Origin: Morinoia aosen
Taxonomy: Eukaryota; Arthropoda; Malacostraca; Amphipoda; Talitridae
Assembly: GCA_030386875.1 (NCBI GenBank)
Contig: CM059559.1
Coordinates: forward strand, 66,974,392 to 67,038,391
DNA: 64,000 nucleotides
Direction: 5' to 3'
Part shown: one piece after another, positions 54,344 to 64,000 of the stretch
How positions within the stretch are numbered: the stretch's first letter is position 1
Layout of the letters: each line of letters starts with the position of its first letter
Notes under the pieces: model-generated
The model's input: only the letters and a program-made list of their open reading frames with translations
Database searches by the model: none
What the model was told of the DNA's origin: nothing
Translations under genes and position numbers: made by a program

Positions 54344-54389
<46 letters not shown>
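52732..54389 (+). mobile_element. LINE-3: 5'-truncated RNase H-type LINE
   Basis: Perfect 13-bp target duplications atgtactcctatt at 52719-52731 and 54390-54402 flank the insert, which ends in a (TAA)n tail from about 54342. Only the end of ORF2 and the 3' UTR remain. The GGGTAAGGCGC pseudoknot motif of LINE-1/2 is not present, so it is a different family. The (TAA)n tail fits the I group. Confidence 0.93.
52733..54082 (+). pseudogene. LINE-3 ORF2 C-terminal fragment
   Basis: The frame is open from the truncation point, starting in the reverse transcriptase thumb (LKPKLDYGVEVYSSAAP) and running through RNase H (IYTDGAKAPEG, YTAELYAIYDAL, ITDSRSAIQAL, WVPSHVGVPGNEAADRAA) to the zinc-knuckle end CENCIVPLTVRHILLECP. 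The endonuclease and the polymerase active site are missing. No internal stop is seen, so the insertion is young. Confidence 0.9.
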
Positions 54390-54392
<3 letters not shown>

Positions 54393-54402
54393 TACTCCTA
54401 TT

Positions 54403-56796
54403 AGTGCCTACGATACCCAGTGTACATAGCTAGATTTTAATGAGATTTTCATAAATGTTTTAACCTCGACTGTATTCTTATTTCCTCTTCGCATAGGCTG
54501 ATTTAAACGAGGTGATCTAGCACATCTTGAGGATATCATGCTGAATGTGACTCGGAAATTACTTTCACTGTCTTCTACACATCCTGGCCTGTTCATAGAA
54601 ACCTTGGTCTCGGGATGGAATTACCTCTTGGCTTCACATTAGCAAACATATTGGTGTTATGAGGAAATGTGATTATGGAAATATATCCGAGTATCGGCCG
54701 GTATTTTAGCAGAGTTATATAGTAAATGATAAATTTGTTGTTTTTCGAAATACCTCGCATGCCTTTCCGTTTTTAATACATTCATTGTAGCATGACCCAC
54801 CGTACTGGTCGTGCCTAAGGTTTTCCAGCTGCAAAACAACCCATCGATAGATCACTTAAATTTTTTACAATCTGTTAAATTAATGGTATTATCCCCAGAT
54901 AATGTTTGCTATTTATAAAATTTCCAACAACTTTTGACTTCGAATTTGAGTTGGGTATTGCACTTCAGTTTAACTCATCATAGGCAATGTGTTAAGTTAG
55001 AACTAACATCCGTCCATCAAATTTACTAAGGAATGTGAGAATGATGGTTAACCTGTATTTTTACAAGCTCTGGTAACAATAATAGGAATTAACAATGCGA
55101 TTAATATCATTTCACGTTTACTCACACAATTTCGAATGACTAAGGAGTACAAAACATGTTTCCTCATCCTACGTATATTTTTCATTTACATAATAAATAT
55201 TCAAACCGAAAGGAAACCACAATTACTCTTTGATTGGTACAAGTTCTTTTGTAATTGACACCTACGTCAGACGGTAATAACGGTACTCGCAAAGTCTCCA
55301 GTAATTCGAGACTGGAAGACATCAGAACTGATTTTTTTTATTTGAACTGAGATTCTTTTTTTGAGTACACACGACAACATTTTTGACAGGATTCGATAAA
55401 AACAAGGCAACCACTAAGAATAAAATGGTACATTAAAACAGCCATCTCTAGAATACACTAGGACTGTCAGCGTCGCGCACTCCTCTCGGATAATTCATCG
55501 AATTCAATCCTAATTAACAATGATGCCAAAGGTCCACAATGTGATCATGCAAACGTAAGGTTTAGATTTAAATACTATCATCTCTAAGCGAAGAAACAAC
55601 TGAACTTGGTAGCCCAAACAATTCATGAGGACGATATGCGTGCTCCCCAGCCAGAAATGAAAGGCAACAAAACAAGCGGATCCAACGCTAGGCGCTGAAG
55701 GACTCAGTTGATCAACTCACGGTAACTTACTGGTGCCGCCACTCAAATGAGAGCCAAAATCCGAAGGAAACGAACACAACCAGCGAATGACACCGACACG
55801 ACTCCAGGAGAGAAATTTTAAGTCATATCAGCTCACAGAATGGCTGAAATACCAGGACTCATCAAATCCGTCATTGCCGCAGGCTTTGAAGTTAATTACC
55901 GTAGTAAAAATGTACTAGCTTCATCACGCGATTATTGGAACACATGTTGAAATCGATTTCATTTCAAAAGAAAACACACTAGCTATTGTTTAAATTTGAA
56001 CAGTAAGGCGTATGCAATCTAACAAGTCGACTCTCTTTTCATCTATGACACTCGCCTGTATACACAAAATAGAAGTATAAACTCTAGAACAGTTCAGTAT
56101 TGTACAAAAAAATGGAAAACCTTGCAAAAATTATCAATATTTAGATCTTTGGTTAATTGAAGCATTCAATAACTGAACTATTTACATTACTCACTCCAAC
56201 ATCCTCCTCAAAGACATCGCTAATACTAAAATTCCCGTTCATGTCAATCATAAAATGACGAGGCTACAATGCGTTTTCATAGCCCATCGAAAAGAATAAC
56301 GAACTGAGATAAAAAAGGCAGACTCGTGTCAAAGGGCAGACTTGAGTAGATTGAACGAAAGGCCTAAAAAGGTAGCAGTACTAATTCAACGATAAATACT
56401 ATGTCAACAAATATCACAATCACATTATCTACATTCTCGTTCACCTCATGTACACTCAACGAAGCACCGGAACATGCAGGACGGGATAATACAGTATAGA
56501 ACTCGCTTTCCCCTTAAGGTCTTCATGAACACACGCGATTGAACTGCATAGGTTGAGGTAAACCGTATTGACATTTTTATCAAAATTAACACAAAAACAC
56601 TTTCAAACAAAAATTCCTCCATCGTTAAGACAATTTTATTTGGCATAGAGTGAGACGTCAAAAAAGTTAACAGATCAACAACACAAACGCGACAGTCGCG
56701 TGATTACTATTTTACGTTTTACACGCAGCCAAATATGAAGGAATGAGCTCATAATTTTTTTTACCAATTTCTCCGTGCCATCGGAGCTCTTCGAGA
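54403..56796. other. No gene recognised; may hold 3' UTR of minus gene
   Basis: AT-rich. The part next to 56796 would be the 3' UTR of the minus-strand coiled-coil gene. No repeat family identified. Confidence 0.45.
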
Positions 56797-56922
56797 TCAG
56801 TGAGCGGCAGCAGGGACGGGATAGCGCACGTGGGAGGCCTGCGACTGTCGCAGCCGCGCCTTGAGCAGCACCACAGCCTCTCGCTCCTCCTGTATTCGCC
56901 TCACAAGCTCCTCGTTATTGCT
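56797..56922 (-). CDS. Unrecognised coiled-coil gene, last exon
   Basis: On the minus strand the acceptor is tgctgagcag just before 56922. In phase 0 it encodes SNNEELVRRIQEEREAVVLL, KARLRQSQ, then a short tail ending AAAH and TGA (56799-56797). The heptad-like Leu/Val spacing and charge pattern indicate a coiled coil. It joins in phase with the exon at 58505-58382. I do not recognise the protein. Confidence 0.7.
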   Translation of the reverse strand, partial: SNNEELVRRIQEEREAVVLLKARLRQSQASHVRYPVPAAAH

Positions 56923-58381
56923 CTGCTCAGCACAAAATTACGACGAGTTGAGAAGCAAAATACCTTCAAGTTACTTCTAATGCCATGTGAATTTGAGAAT
57001 AATTTCCCATCACCATATATGTTTTCTTAAAATTAAATCTAAAATTACAAATGCAAAAATATGAAAATCTACACAGCCCGGTTTAAGTGAACAAACATAA
57101 CGTCTCACTATTCATTGACAATTTCCAAAGATCTCTCTACAAAGCAAATCTAATCTCTATCCCCGACGTAAACCATATTTTCACCAACAATTAAAGCGAC
57201 AGACCGCATACACTTGGAAAATAATAGATTAGAACTACTTTGACACTTTAGATACCAAATAACCAGGCTGGCCACTCAGCAATCGTTTCAATAAATTGAT
57301 TTTATAAATTCCCATCTTAAAGAGGAAATAAATGCAGTCTATCGCCTAAAGTACTCTTAAAACTGAACTGCAGCTTTTTTCTCGTATGAAACTTCAGTTC
57401 ACAAGAGCACGCTCGTGTGGCGCTTTGTCACTAGTTTCGCCCCACAGCGCAAGTGTTCATACAACTGAAAGCACGGTATTTAAGGACAAAAATTATTCAC
57501 GTCGGTAAGTTATATCGTAGAAGTTTGTTCTTTAAAAGCCAGCGTATGATTGAGTGTGTATACTTCGTCAAAGTCATGACCCATATTCAAGCAAGGCAGT
57601 TATACACAAAATAATGCGCTCCCCAGCTACGATCAACACAAAAACATTGGGCTTCACAGCTACAGTCTACACACCTCCCGAGACGATAAAACCCCCTTGA
57701 TGAATCGGATCAAATTATTGTGTTGAAGAAACTAACACATATCGCTTAAATATTACACTCCATTTAACCACCATTAAAACGGCTCTTCTTCACACAAAAG
57801 TATCTTCGCGCCCAAGGTATCGGTAAAGGATTACATTCTTGAGGTTCAACATAGTAGTGTTCAATAGTTATCGCAGGTTTTAAATGTTCGCAGGTTTTAT
57901 TGTAAAAATAACAAAAACTGCTTTAGTGGGCTCGGAACCAAGACTAGGCTAACATTGGCGCGCACGTAGTATCCTACTTCAATGTTTAAAGTTTCTTCAA
58001 GTTCTTGTAACTGGAAAACTAAAGAGTTTTGGGAATTTTATCATTCGCGAAAATCTATTTATTTTTGAGTTTTTCTACCTTTGGTTGAAATTTGTAATCA
58101 CAAAAAACATCCAATATGTGTATACAAAAAATTGGAGTAGCCCTCAGTAATGATTTTTAAATTAAACTTTGAAAAACATTCGTGGTAACATTTAACGCAC
58201 ACAAAATTCTACAAGCTAATTAAGAACGTTCATTTAAAAAACAAAAAGATTAAATCACCTCAAGACTGAAGCGCATTGATCGAGCCACGACTTCAATCAT
58301 AACGCGGAAAGTTTGCGTACCCGCTCATCATAGAATCACTAACTGCACCAGACGATCAAAGAGCTCGAGGTAAGCGCTAAC
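56923..58381. other. Intron, nothing recognised
   Basis: Intron between the two minus-strand exons. Confidence 0.5.
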
Positions 58382-58505
58382 CTGCAGCTGCGAGTTGTGC
58401 TGCTGCAGCTGAAGCAAGACTTCCTCCTCGTTGTCGCTTTCCGCACCTCCCACGAAGCCGCTCTCGCTCTCACCGCCGCTCTCGCTACTGTCGTATGAAT
58501 ACGTC
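58382..58505 (-). CDS. Unrecognised coiled-coil gene, penultimate exon
   Basis: On the minus strand the acceptor is ttgtcttacag before 58505 and the donor is gttagc after 58382. It has 124 bp, one base then 41 codons, ending in phase 0. It encodes TYSYDSSESGGESESGFVGG, then AESDNEEEVLLQLQQHNSQL, an acidic Ser/Gly stretch leading into a coiled coil. Upstream exons were not found in the remaining window. Confidence 0.72.
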
Positions 58506-59528
58506 CTGTAAGACAAGCAACTACAGTTATCACACACTTTAAATATCGTGCTTGGTATAATATCAGAAAAAAGGCTACATCATATCAATCTAGCGTAGAA
58601 AGCCTCAGGTAAACATTCAAAGGGACACAGCAGTTGAGAGAATGCTCCTAAAAATTAATCAAGTTGACGAAGGGAGGAGACCCGCATTTTACGACAACCT
58701 TAGGGTTGACCCCTAGAAGAAGACTGATCCATCTTTGGGATCCTCAATTATTCTCAGCCTAGTCGCTGATGTTTTAATCAGTTGGTCATTATCCAGATAA
58801 AGACATTGAGGTTTGCCACTGCCTCCTACACCTTCAAGCTTGCTCCTAGACATGGCATTATAGCAATGACGTCATACCAGTAGTCGGAAAATGTTGAAAT
58901 GTTGGAAGTTTAAAATATAATCCAATAGAGTTAATATATTGCTCTGTCGTTTCTATTTTCAGTTCTTGGATATTGTGAGTGCATTCTATACATTGCACGT
59001 AACGATACATACATTCCTAACGCATTCTTGTTGATATTCATTGTGTCCTGTGACGATTGAAGGGAGGAATCGAGATCGTGGTGCTCAGCGATGTGAGTAG
59101 CGTTTGGAAGAACAATGTAGTAGCCAAGGGAGATTTCAAACTCAAAATACGATTTTGAGCGATTTTCAGTTTGTTGTAACTGGCGGTTCTTAACGACCTC
59201 GTATTGTGAAGAATAAATGTGAAAAGCAAAATTGCGTGAAGCTGCCAAACCTTTTGTAACTCTCATGCTCCAGGAATAAAATGAAAACTCTGCGAATATA
59301 TGGCAAGGAAGAGAGAGGGAACGTTATTTAAGTTGTTTAAATTATCTGATGATGCAGGTTAATTATTTTTGCCGTATCTGAAATAATTCAAGGAAACTGA
59401 ATTTATTTATACATTCATTAGATAAAAAAATTATGTCAGCATATTTAAGCAAGTAGCAAATTTTATAATTCTTGGTCAGTTCCAGTACATGGGAAATACA
59501 TGAATAAATAAGAGTTAATTCCGCCCTT
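58506..59528. other. No gene recognised
   Basis: No supported feature; upstream exons of the minus-strand gene are not visible. Confidence 0.5.
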
Positions 59529-59800
59529 TTGAACAGGGTTGCGGAGTCGGTGGAATAAATTTGCGACTCCGACTCCACCTTTCCAGAATTTGGCGACTCC
59601 GACTCCACCTTTTCAGAATTTGGCGACTCCGACTCCACCTTTTCAGAATTTGGCGACTCCGACTCCACCTTTCCAGAATTTGGCGACTCCGACTCCACCT
59701 TTTCAGGATTTGGCGACTCAGACTCCGACTCCGACTCCATTTCTCCAGAATTTGCGACTCCAACACCGACTCCGCCTATTCACAATTTTGTGACTCCAAC
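59529..59800. repeat. 30-bp minisatellite of GACTCC type
   Basis: About seven copies of a 30-bp unit, ggcgactccgactccacctt plus ttcagaattt, with degenerate edges. Its interior repeats gactcc. Open frames in several phases are by-products of the repeat. Confidence 0.92.
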
Positions 59801-59837
59801 TTCACCAATTAATAATTCATAAGATGAATATTTTATT

Positions 59838-59900
59838 TCTTAACTAGTGTACACGGACCGTCAAAAATGACAAGATTCAATACCTTTCTTCAACAAATTT
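59838..59900 (+). repeat. Repeat family B copy 2 (start only)
   Basis: Reads ttaactagtgtacacggacc then gtcaaaaatgaca, matching 25136. Confidence 0.6.
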
Positions 59901-60103
59901 TCGTTTGAGTGGAGTTTCCATGCTCTCAGCTTATTCCAAAGGTAACTTAATTTTCTTATAAGCGAAATAAACACTCAGAACACAGCATTTTTGAGCCGCA
60001 AGAGAAGTAGTTATAGCCATTCGTGTCGTATCCAAGATACAGAAATTCAGCATTACTGAAAGCAACTGCGAACTTGTGTATGTATATTGTAATATGCAAT
60101 ACA

Positions 60104-62098
60104 CAGGGTGCGTACAGGCTCTGAGGTTCAAAATTCCACTACTTTTTCATGACTTTTTATGCCAACCAAATCACATTTTCACTACCTCTCTCTGCCCAAA
60201 ATAATGTTACACAAAGTTAAATTGCAGCACAATAAATGTATTTCAGTCATAAACTTCACAGAACATTCATCATTACTTGCAGGTCTTGTTTTCATAAATG
60301 TGTAAATGATCATCACAACACCAAACAGTCATGCTGGACAGTTCAATAGCATCTGCTATGCATTTGCCAGTGCATTAAGTTTGTCATTAATTTCCGCATT
60401 CAGCCTCTTGAGTTGTTCTTGCTTGTCTTTGGCTGATTTCCTCAATGCATTTGACTTTGCCAGTAGGCGCAAATCATTCTTGTCCTCTGCCTTCCGTGCA
60501 AAGCTGTCAGCATCCTCCACCAGCGCTTGCAGACTCTCCTCCATCCTCTTCCGTTTTGTCTTCAGGTTCTCCACTTCATCCAGTTCTCTCTTCCTCTTCT
60601 CTCCCTTCTTCTGCTTCTCTGCCTCTTCCTTCTTTTGATCCAGGTAGTGTTGATAGCGCTGTCTGCCCTGTGAAGCTGAAAAGAGGAGTTTCTTGGAAAT
60701 GTCAACCTTGGAGATACCTCCTACATGTTTGATGTGGTCCATGACCACTCTCTGCGACACGATGGTGTTCTCACCCATGTTGACTTCCATGAGCTGCTTG
60801 CTCACAGAAAAGCCCCTTTCCACTGAAGCCTGGCCATGTGACAGGACCAGTAGCATCTTCACAACCAGCCACAGTTTCTTGAGGGAGGATGTGGCCAGCT
60901 GGCTGCTCCAGAAGACATCTAGCCAATCAGTGTCTTGCTGAAAACTGTTGAAAGTGCTGATCTTCCTCTGTGCCTCATCAAAGAACTCTGAAAACTGGCT
61001 CATCACCTCATCGATGTCACCCTGTGGTAGCCTCTTAGCATCGCTGAGCAGCTGCCGACAGTTCTTCAGCATGGACTTGGTCTTCTCTCTCTTTGTGCGA
61101 TCCACAAAGACACTTGGCTCAAACATTGAGGCGAAAAGCCAAGGAGTCTGGTTTGAGCACTTGAAGGACAGGTGCGATGCTACGGTCTTCAACGCCCAAA
61201 GCGTCTCGGCCTTCAGGACTTTGTCCCTTTGCACAAAGTCAGTTAGAGCCGTTTTCTTGCGACAGCACTGACAGGTGCAAGTTTTGACTGATGGCGATGA
61301 AGTAGAGGTACTAGCAGACTCTGGTACTGTTGGCACGGTCTCACTGCTCTCAGTCTGAGCCTCCGAACTGCCCTCAGCAGGCGTCGGAGGATCGGTCGAT
61401 GGTTGGGAAGTCACGAAAAAATCCCCGATCTTCGGGTTGGCAAGTCTCGTCGTCTGAGCTTTCACGTTCTTGGCATGCTTTGTTCCTTTTGCATGACTCC
61501 TCACCGCCGCTATTCCATTGTTGGCGATGTCGAACTCCGACTCGCACGCGGTGCAAACCGCCATTGTTTTCAGTTTGGGATGCGGTGCTATCCATTGTTG
61601 AAAGTCTTTGTCTCGCAACCACAAGTTGTTGAAAGAACAACTGCCTGGCATGACGATAATTCCTCAGCTCAGTCTCGGCACCGTAACTCTAGTCACACTC
61701 ACACGGGATGGTCAAGACCGATGATAAAAACTCAGCTCGAAAATGTTCAACAGTGGCGACAGGTCAACAATGGTCCGAGCGAGCGCGTGTCTTCAGTCAC
61801 ACTGAGCGCGTTTGGTTTCACGTGACGCCTGAGAACCAATCAAAATCGCGGACACTAAAGACGTAGCTGTATCAACCAATCAGAGCCCAAGTAACACTCG
61901 AAGGTTACTGACAACGCCTCGCTCAACGCGGACCAAACGGAACGAAACTTTTCAACAGTAAAATTTTCTTTTCACGAAAATCCTAAAATTTCATGACTTT
62001 CAATGACCATTTTTAAAATTCCACTACTTTCGAGGCCTTGAATTTTATTTTCGAAATTCAACTACTTTCCATGCTTCTCCATGCCTGTACGCACCCTG
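60104..62098. mobile_element. hAT-like element with intact ends
   Basis: A perfect 16-bp terminal inverted repeat, CAGGGTGCGTACAGGC, is at 60104-60119 and (inverted) 62083-62098. Flanking aataca at 60098-60103 and 62099-62104 could be a 6-bp target duplication, though the flank is itself repetitive. attccactacttt occurs near both ends. It contains one ORF on the minus strand. Most hAT elements make 8-bp duplications; groups with other lengths are known, so the class call rests mainly on the ORF. Confidence 0.82.
60356..61651 (-). CDS. hAT-derived zinc finger/dimerisation protein, core missing
   Basis: 431 residues from ATG 61651. A BED-like finger has C33xxC36 and H53/H59 (HAKGTKH). A Ser/Thr/Pro-rich linker (about 70-118) is followed by CTCQCCRKK. 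Then comes LKAETLWALKTVASHLSF, common near the start of such transposases, but the RNase H-like catalytic region that should follow is not seen. The frame goes to the C-terminal dimerisation region (LVVKMLLVLSHGQASVERGF) and a long Lys/Glu-rich coiled coil (about 320-431). It would bind DNA and dimerise but not cut. The open frame despite the missing core is notable; a repressor-like role is inference. Confidence 0.8.
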   Translation of the reverse strand: MPGSCSFNNLWLRDKDFQQWIAPHPKLKTMAVCTACESEFDIANNGIAAVRSHAKGTKHAKNVKAQTTRLANPKIGDFFVTSQPSTDPPTPAEGSSEAQTESSETVPTVPESASTSTSSPSVKTCTCQCCRKKTALTDFVQRDKVLKAETLWALKTVASHLSFKCSNQTPWLFASMFEPSVFVDRTKREKTKSMLKNCRQLLSDAKRLPQGDIDEVMSQFSEFFDEAQRKISTFNSFQQDTDWLDVFWSSQLATSSLKKLWLVVKMLLVLSHGQASVERGFSVSKQLMEVNMGENTIVSQRVVMDHIKHVGGISKVDISKKLLFSASQGRQRYQHYLDQKKEEAEKQKKGEKRKRELDEVENLKTKRKRMEESLQALVEDADSFARKAEDKNDLRLLAKSNALRKSAKDKQEQLKRLNAEINDKLNALANA

Positions 62099-62104
62099 AA
62101 TACA

Positions 62105-62165
62105 GTACATTGCAATACAGTATATTGTAATATACAATACAGCATATTGTAATATGCAATACCCC
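62105..62165. repeat. AT-rich palindromic repeats
   Basis: Repeated tgcaatac, tatattgtaatatacaatac and related motifs flank the hAT-like element on both sides (also 60080-60103). Confidence 0.7.
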
Positions 62166-62484
62166 GCCGAACTCGGTATTCACGATACAAACTCGAGTAT
62201 ATAAGGCTCTGGATCGCTCATATTGTGATGAAAGTGACTAATTATAGAGCACTTGCACAACGGAAATGAGTGTAATAATTGACCGTGAACTGGAACCAAA
62301 ACCGCCAGTGCTAATTTTTTCCTATCAATTATTCTTAACAGCGTGACACAAAACGTATAAATAAACACACGACAGTCATTCTTAGTAGTAAACGGTTGCA
62401 GGTGTTAAAACCTGTGCATATGTTCATTATATTCTTTATTAGCGAACGACTTTTAAATTGACTAGAGATTGTTAATAATCAAGA

Positions 62485-62700
62485 TACTAGTGCACATGAT
62501 TGGTCAGAAATGACGGGATCCAATGGTATCGTTTTAAAAAAATCTCAAGATAAAAATGGCAAACAAATATATCCATTGTAATAGTACCCACGATTAAACT
62601 ACAGTATTCTCGTACTTGTGCACTGGTAAAACTCGTAACACAGATACGGTCATTGAGCATCTTTAAGAACGTCACAGACGCACACAACAACCAAGCAAAT
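62485..62700 (+). repeat. Repeat family B copy 3
   Basis: Reads actagtgcacatgattggtc then agaaatgacggg, later aaacaaatatatccattgta and tagtacccacgattaaac, in the same order as 25136-25330. Confidence 0.65.
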
Positions 62701-63018
62701 TGTATAACATAATACCTATCTGAATTGTAATTTAAATTATTGTTCGCAAGAGGTTTTTAAAAAATTTGCCATACCTTTTAAGCATTTAAATACCTATGAA
62801 ATTTAAATGCGATGAGCCGCATTTTCTTGACAGTTGATTCGATTTTCATGCAATGTTTTTTACTTATAAACAAAAGTGAGCTGATGCCATGCAGGTTTTT
62901 CATCTTTCGATGGTATTTATGATAATGTCCAAGCAAGCCGATTCCCATTGTAATGAGATAGGGAAAATTACGCACGAGAACATATACTTATCATTGACGG
63001 ACACCTGGCTTTTTATTA

Positions 63019-63791
63019 TACCGGGTGTCCTATAAAAATGTCCCCGATTTCTAATTAATTTTATATCAGCTTTAAATGAACATATTTGAATTGCCTTTTT
63101 CACAATGTAGTATATTTTGGTTCCTCTTCGAATAATTTAAGTTTTTGAAAATCAATTGAATAACCACTTTACAATGTCCAATTTACTGAAAGGAGTAGAA
63201 AATTAATTGTTCAAAGGAAAAGTTTTTAAAACAATATTGAGATTCTTCCTTATTTTGTAGTTTCCATAAAACTGAACACACAAAAATTTTAAGGAGTAAA
63301 AAATCATTACCTTATATAACGTTTAAATAAATAAAGTAATTTTAGTATCTAACGACATACCCTCCATTTCTCTCAAGGCAAGTATTACTTCTAGCCACCA
63401 TTGAACGAAGAGTTTTACCCATTATTCCACCGTTTTCTATCAGTCCTTGAAACACTATTATTGAGAACACTTGAAACTTGAAACCTCTCAGAGGGTTTAA
63501 ATACTTGGTGGTATGTAGGATACATCGTTATGAAATTGTTCTCAACAGTAGGTATTGAGAAATGAAGAACACCAGTGTTGTTTTCAAAACTTTCCCTTCG
63601 AACATTATTTCTACTCCTTTCAGCAAATCGATCATCTTAAATTTTATTCAACTGATTTCCAAAAATTTAAATTATTTCAAAAGAAAACAAAATTGACTAA
63701 ATCGAAAATAAAAGACAGTTAAAATATGTTAATTTAAAGCGGAGATATTATCAATTAAAAAGTCCGGGACATTTTTGTGGGACACGCAGTA
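63019..63791. mobile_element. Mariner-like foldback element
   Basis: TA at 63019-63020 and 63790-63791 flanks termini CCGGGTGTCCTATAAAAATG and, on the minus strand, CTGCGTGTCCCACAAAAATG. The inverted similarity continues inward: ctgaaaggagtagaaa at about 63188-63203 pairs with tttctactcctttcag at about 63608-63623. No transposase is seen. TA duplication and the GTGTCC terminus suggest the mariner superfamily. Confidence 0.78.
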
Positions 63792-64000
63792 TAGTATTGA
63801 TTGTTCTTATACAATAAATGGTCAAGTGTCTCCTTTGAACAAATTGATAAATAGGTTTAGCTATTTCGTGAGCGTAATTTCTCCTATGTTAATACAGTGG
63901 AGTTTTAGGATTTAAAACTTAAGGGCAACTGCTCGAACATTTATTTCAAATACTGAAGAACTTCAAAGGGACAACAGCAAGTCGTTTCCCGAGATGCGCA
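63792..64000. other. No gene recognised
   Basis: AT-rich right edge of the window without a supported feature. Confidence 0.5.

Noticed and set aside
59363-59740. Repetitive Ser/Glu protein on minus strand
   Set aside because: Arises from the 30-bp GACTCC minisatellite.

Overview
The window looks like nuclear DNA of an arthropod, probably an insect. Host genes are split into short GC-rich exons with GT..AG introns in AT-rich DNA, one gene is a PS-type integrin alpha subunit, and much of the rest is RNase H-bearing LINEs, TTAA/TA/TAA-flanked DNA elements and tRNA-derived SINEs. The species assignment is inference; no rRNA or true tRNA gene is visible.

Layout. 1-4678: satellite and SINE-rich DNA with one lone Ku70-like exon (1319-1425). 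4679-15602: eight exons of an integrin alpha gene on the plus strand (calf and membrane-proximal extracellular region), with a 2.6-kb 15-bp minisatellite against one exon and a 309-residue Ser-rich exon. The upstream beta-propeller exons and the downstream membrane/cytoplasmic exons are not in the window. 17441-24390: LINE-1, a near full-length RNase H-type LINE with a duplicated gag module in ORF1 and one frameshift in ORF2. 25704-31000: a TTAA MITE, then a Harbinger-like element (27219-28488) inserted in a BEL/Pao-like gag on the minus strand. 32990-36700: repeats, a foldback and a four-copy satellite. 36758-40319: last two exons of an ANKRD49-like ankyrin gene. 40527-51562: MTG1, a mitochondrial ribosome-assembly GTPase, cut in its P-loop by an intact LINE-2 (40994-47523) flanked by a 12-bp target duplication. 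52732-54389: a third, 5'-truncated LINE with a 13-bp target duplication. 56797-58505: last two exons of an unrecognised minus-strand coiled-coil gene. 60104-62098: a hAT-like element whose 431-codon ORF keeps the zinc finger and dimerisation end but appears to lack the catalytic core. 63021-63789: a mariner-like foldback.

Main points. The 3' UTRs of LINE-1 and LINE-2 can both fold into the same pseudoknot (two interleaved helices), with compensatory base changes and conserved loops; this is the best candidate for an undescribed functional RNA. LINE-2 sits exactly in the G1 motif of MTG1. LINE-1 ORF1 carries two copies of the gag/zinc-knuckle module. The integrin gene has a one-base frameshift and an apparent AT instead of GT at one donor, so it may be decaying or contain assembly errors.
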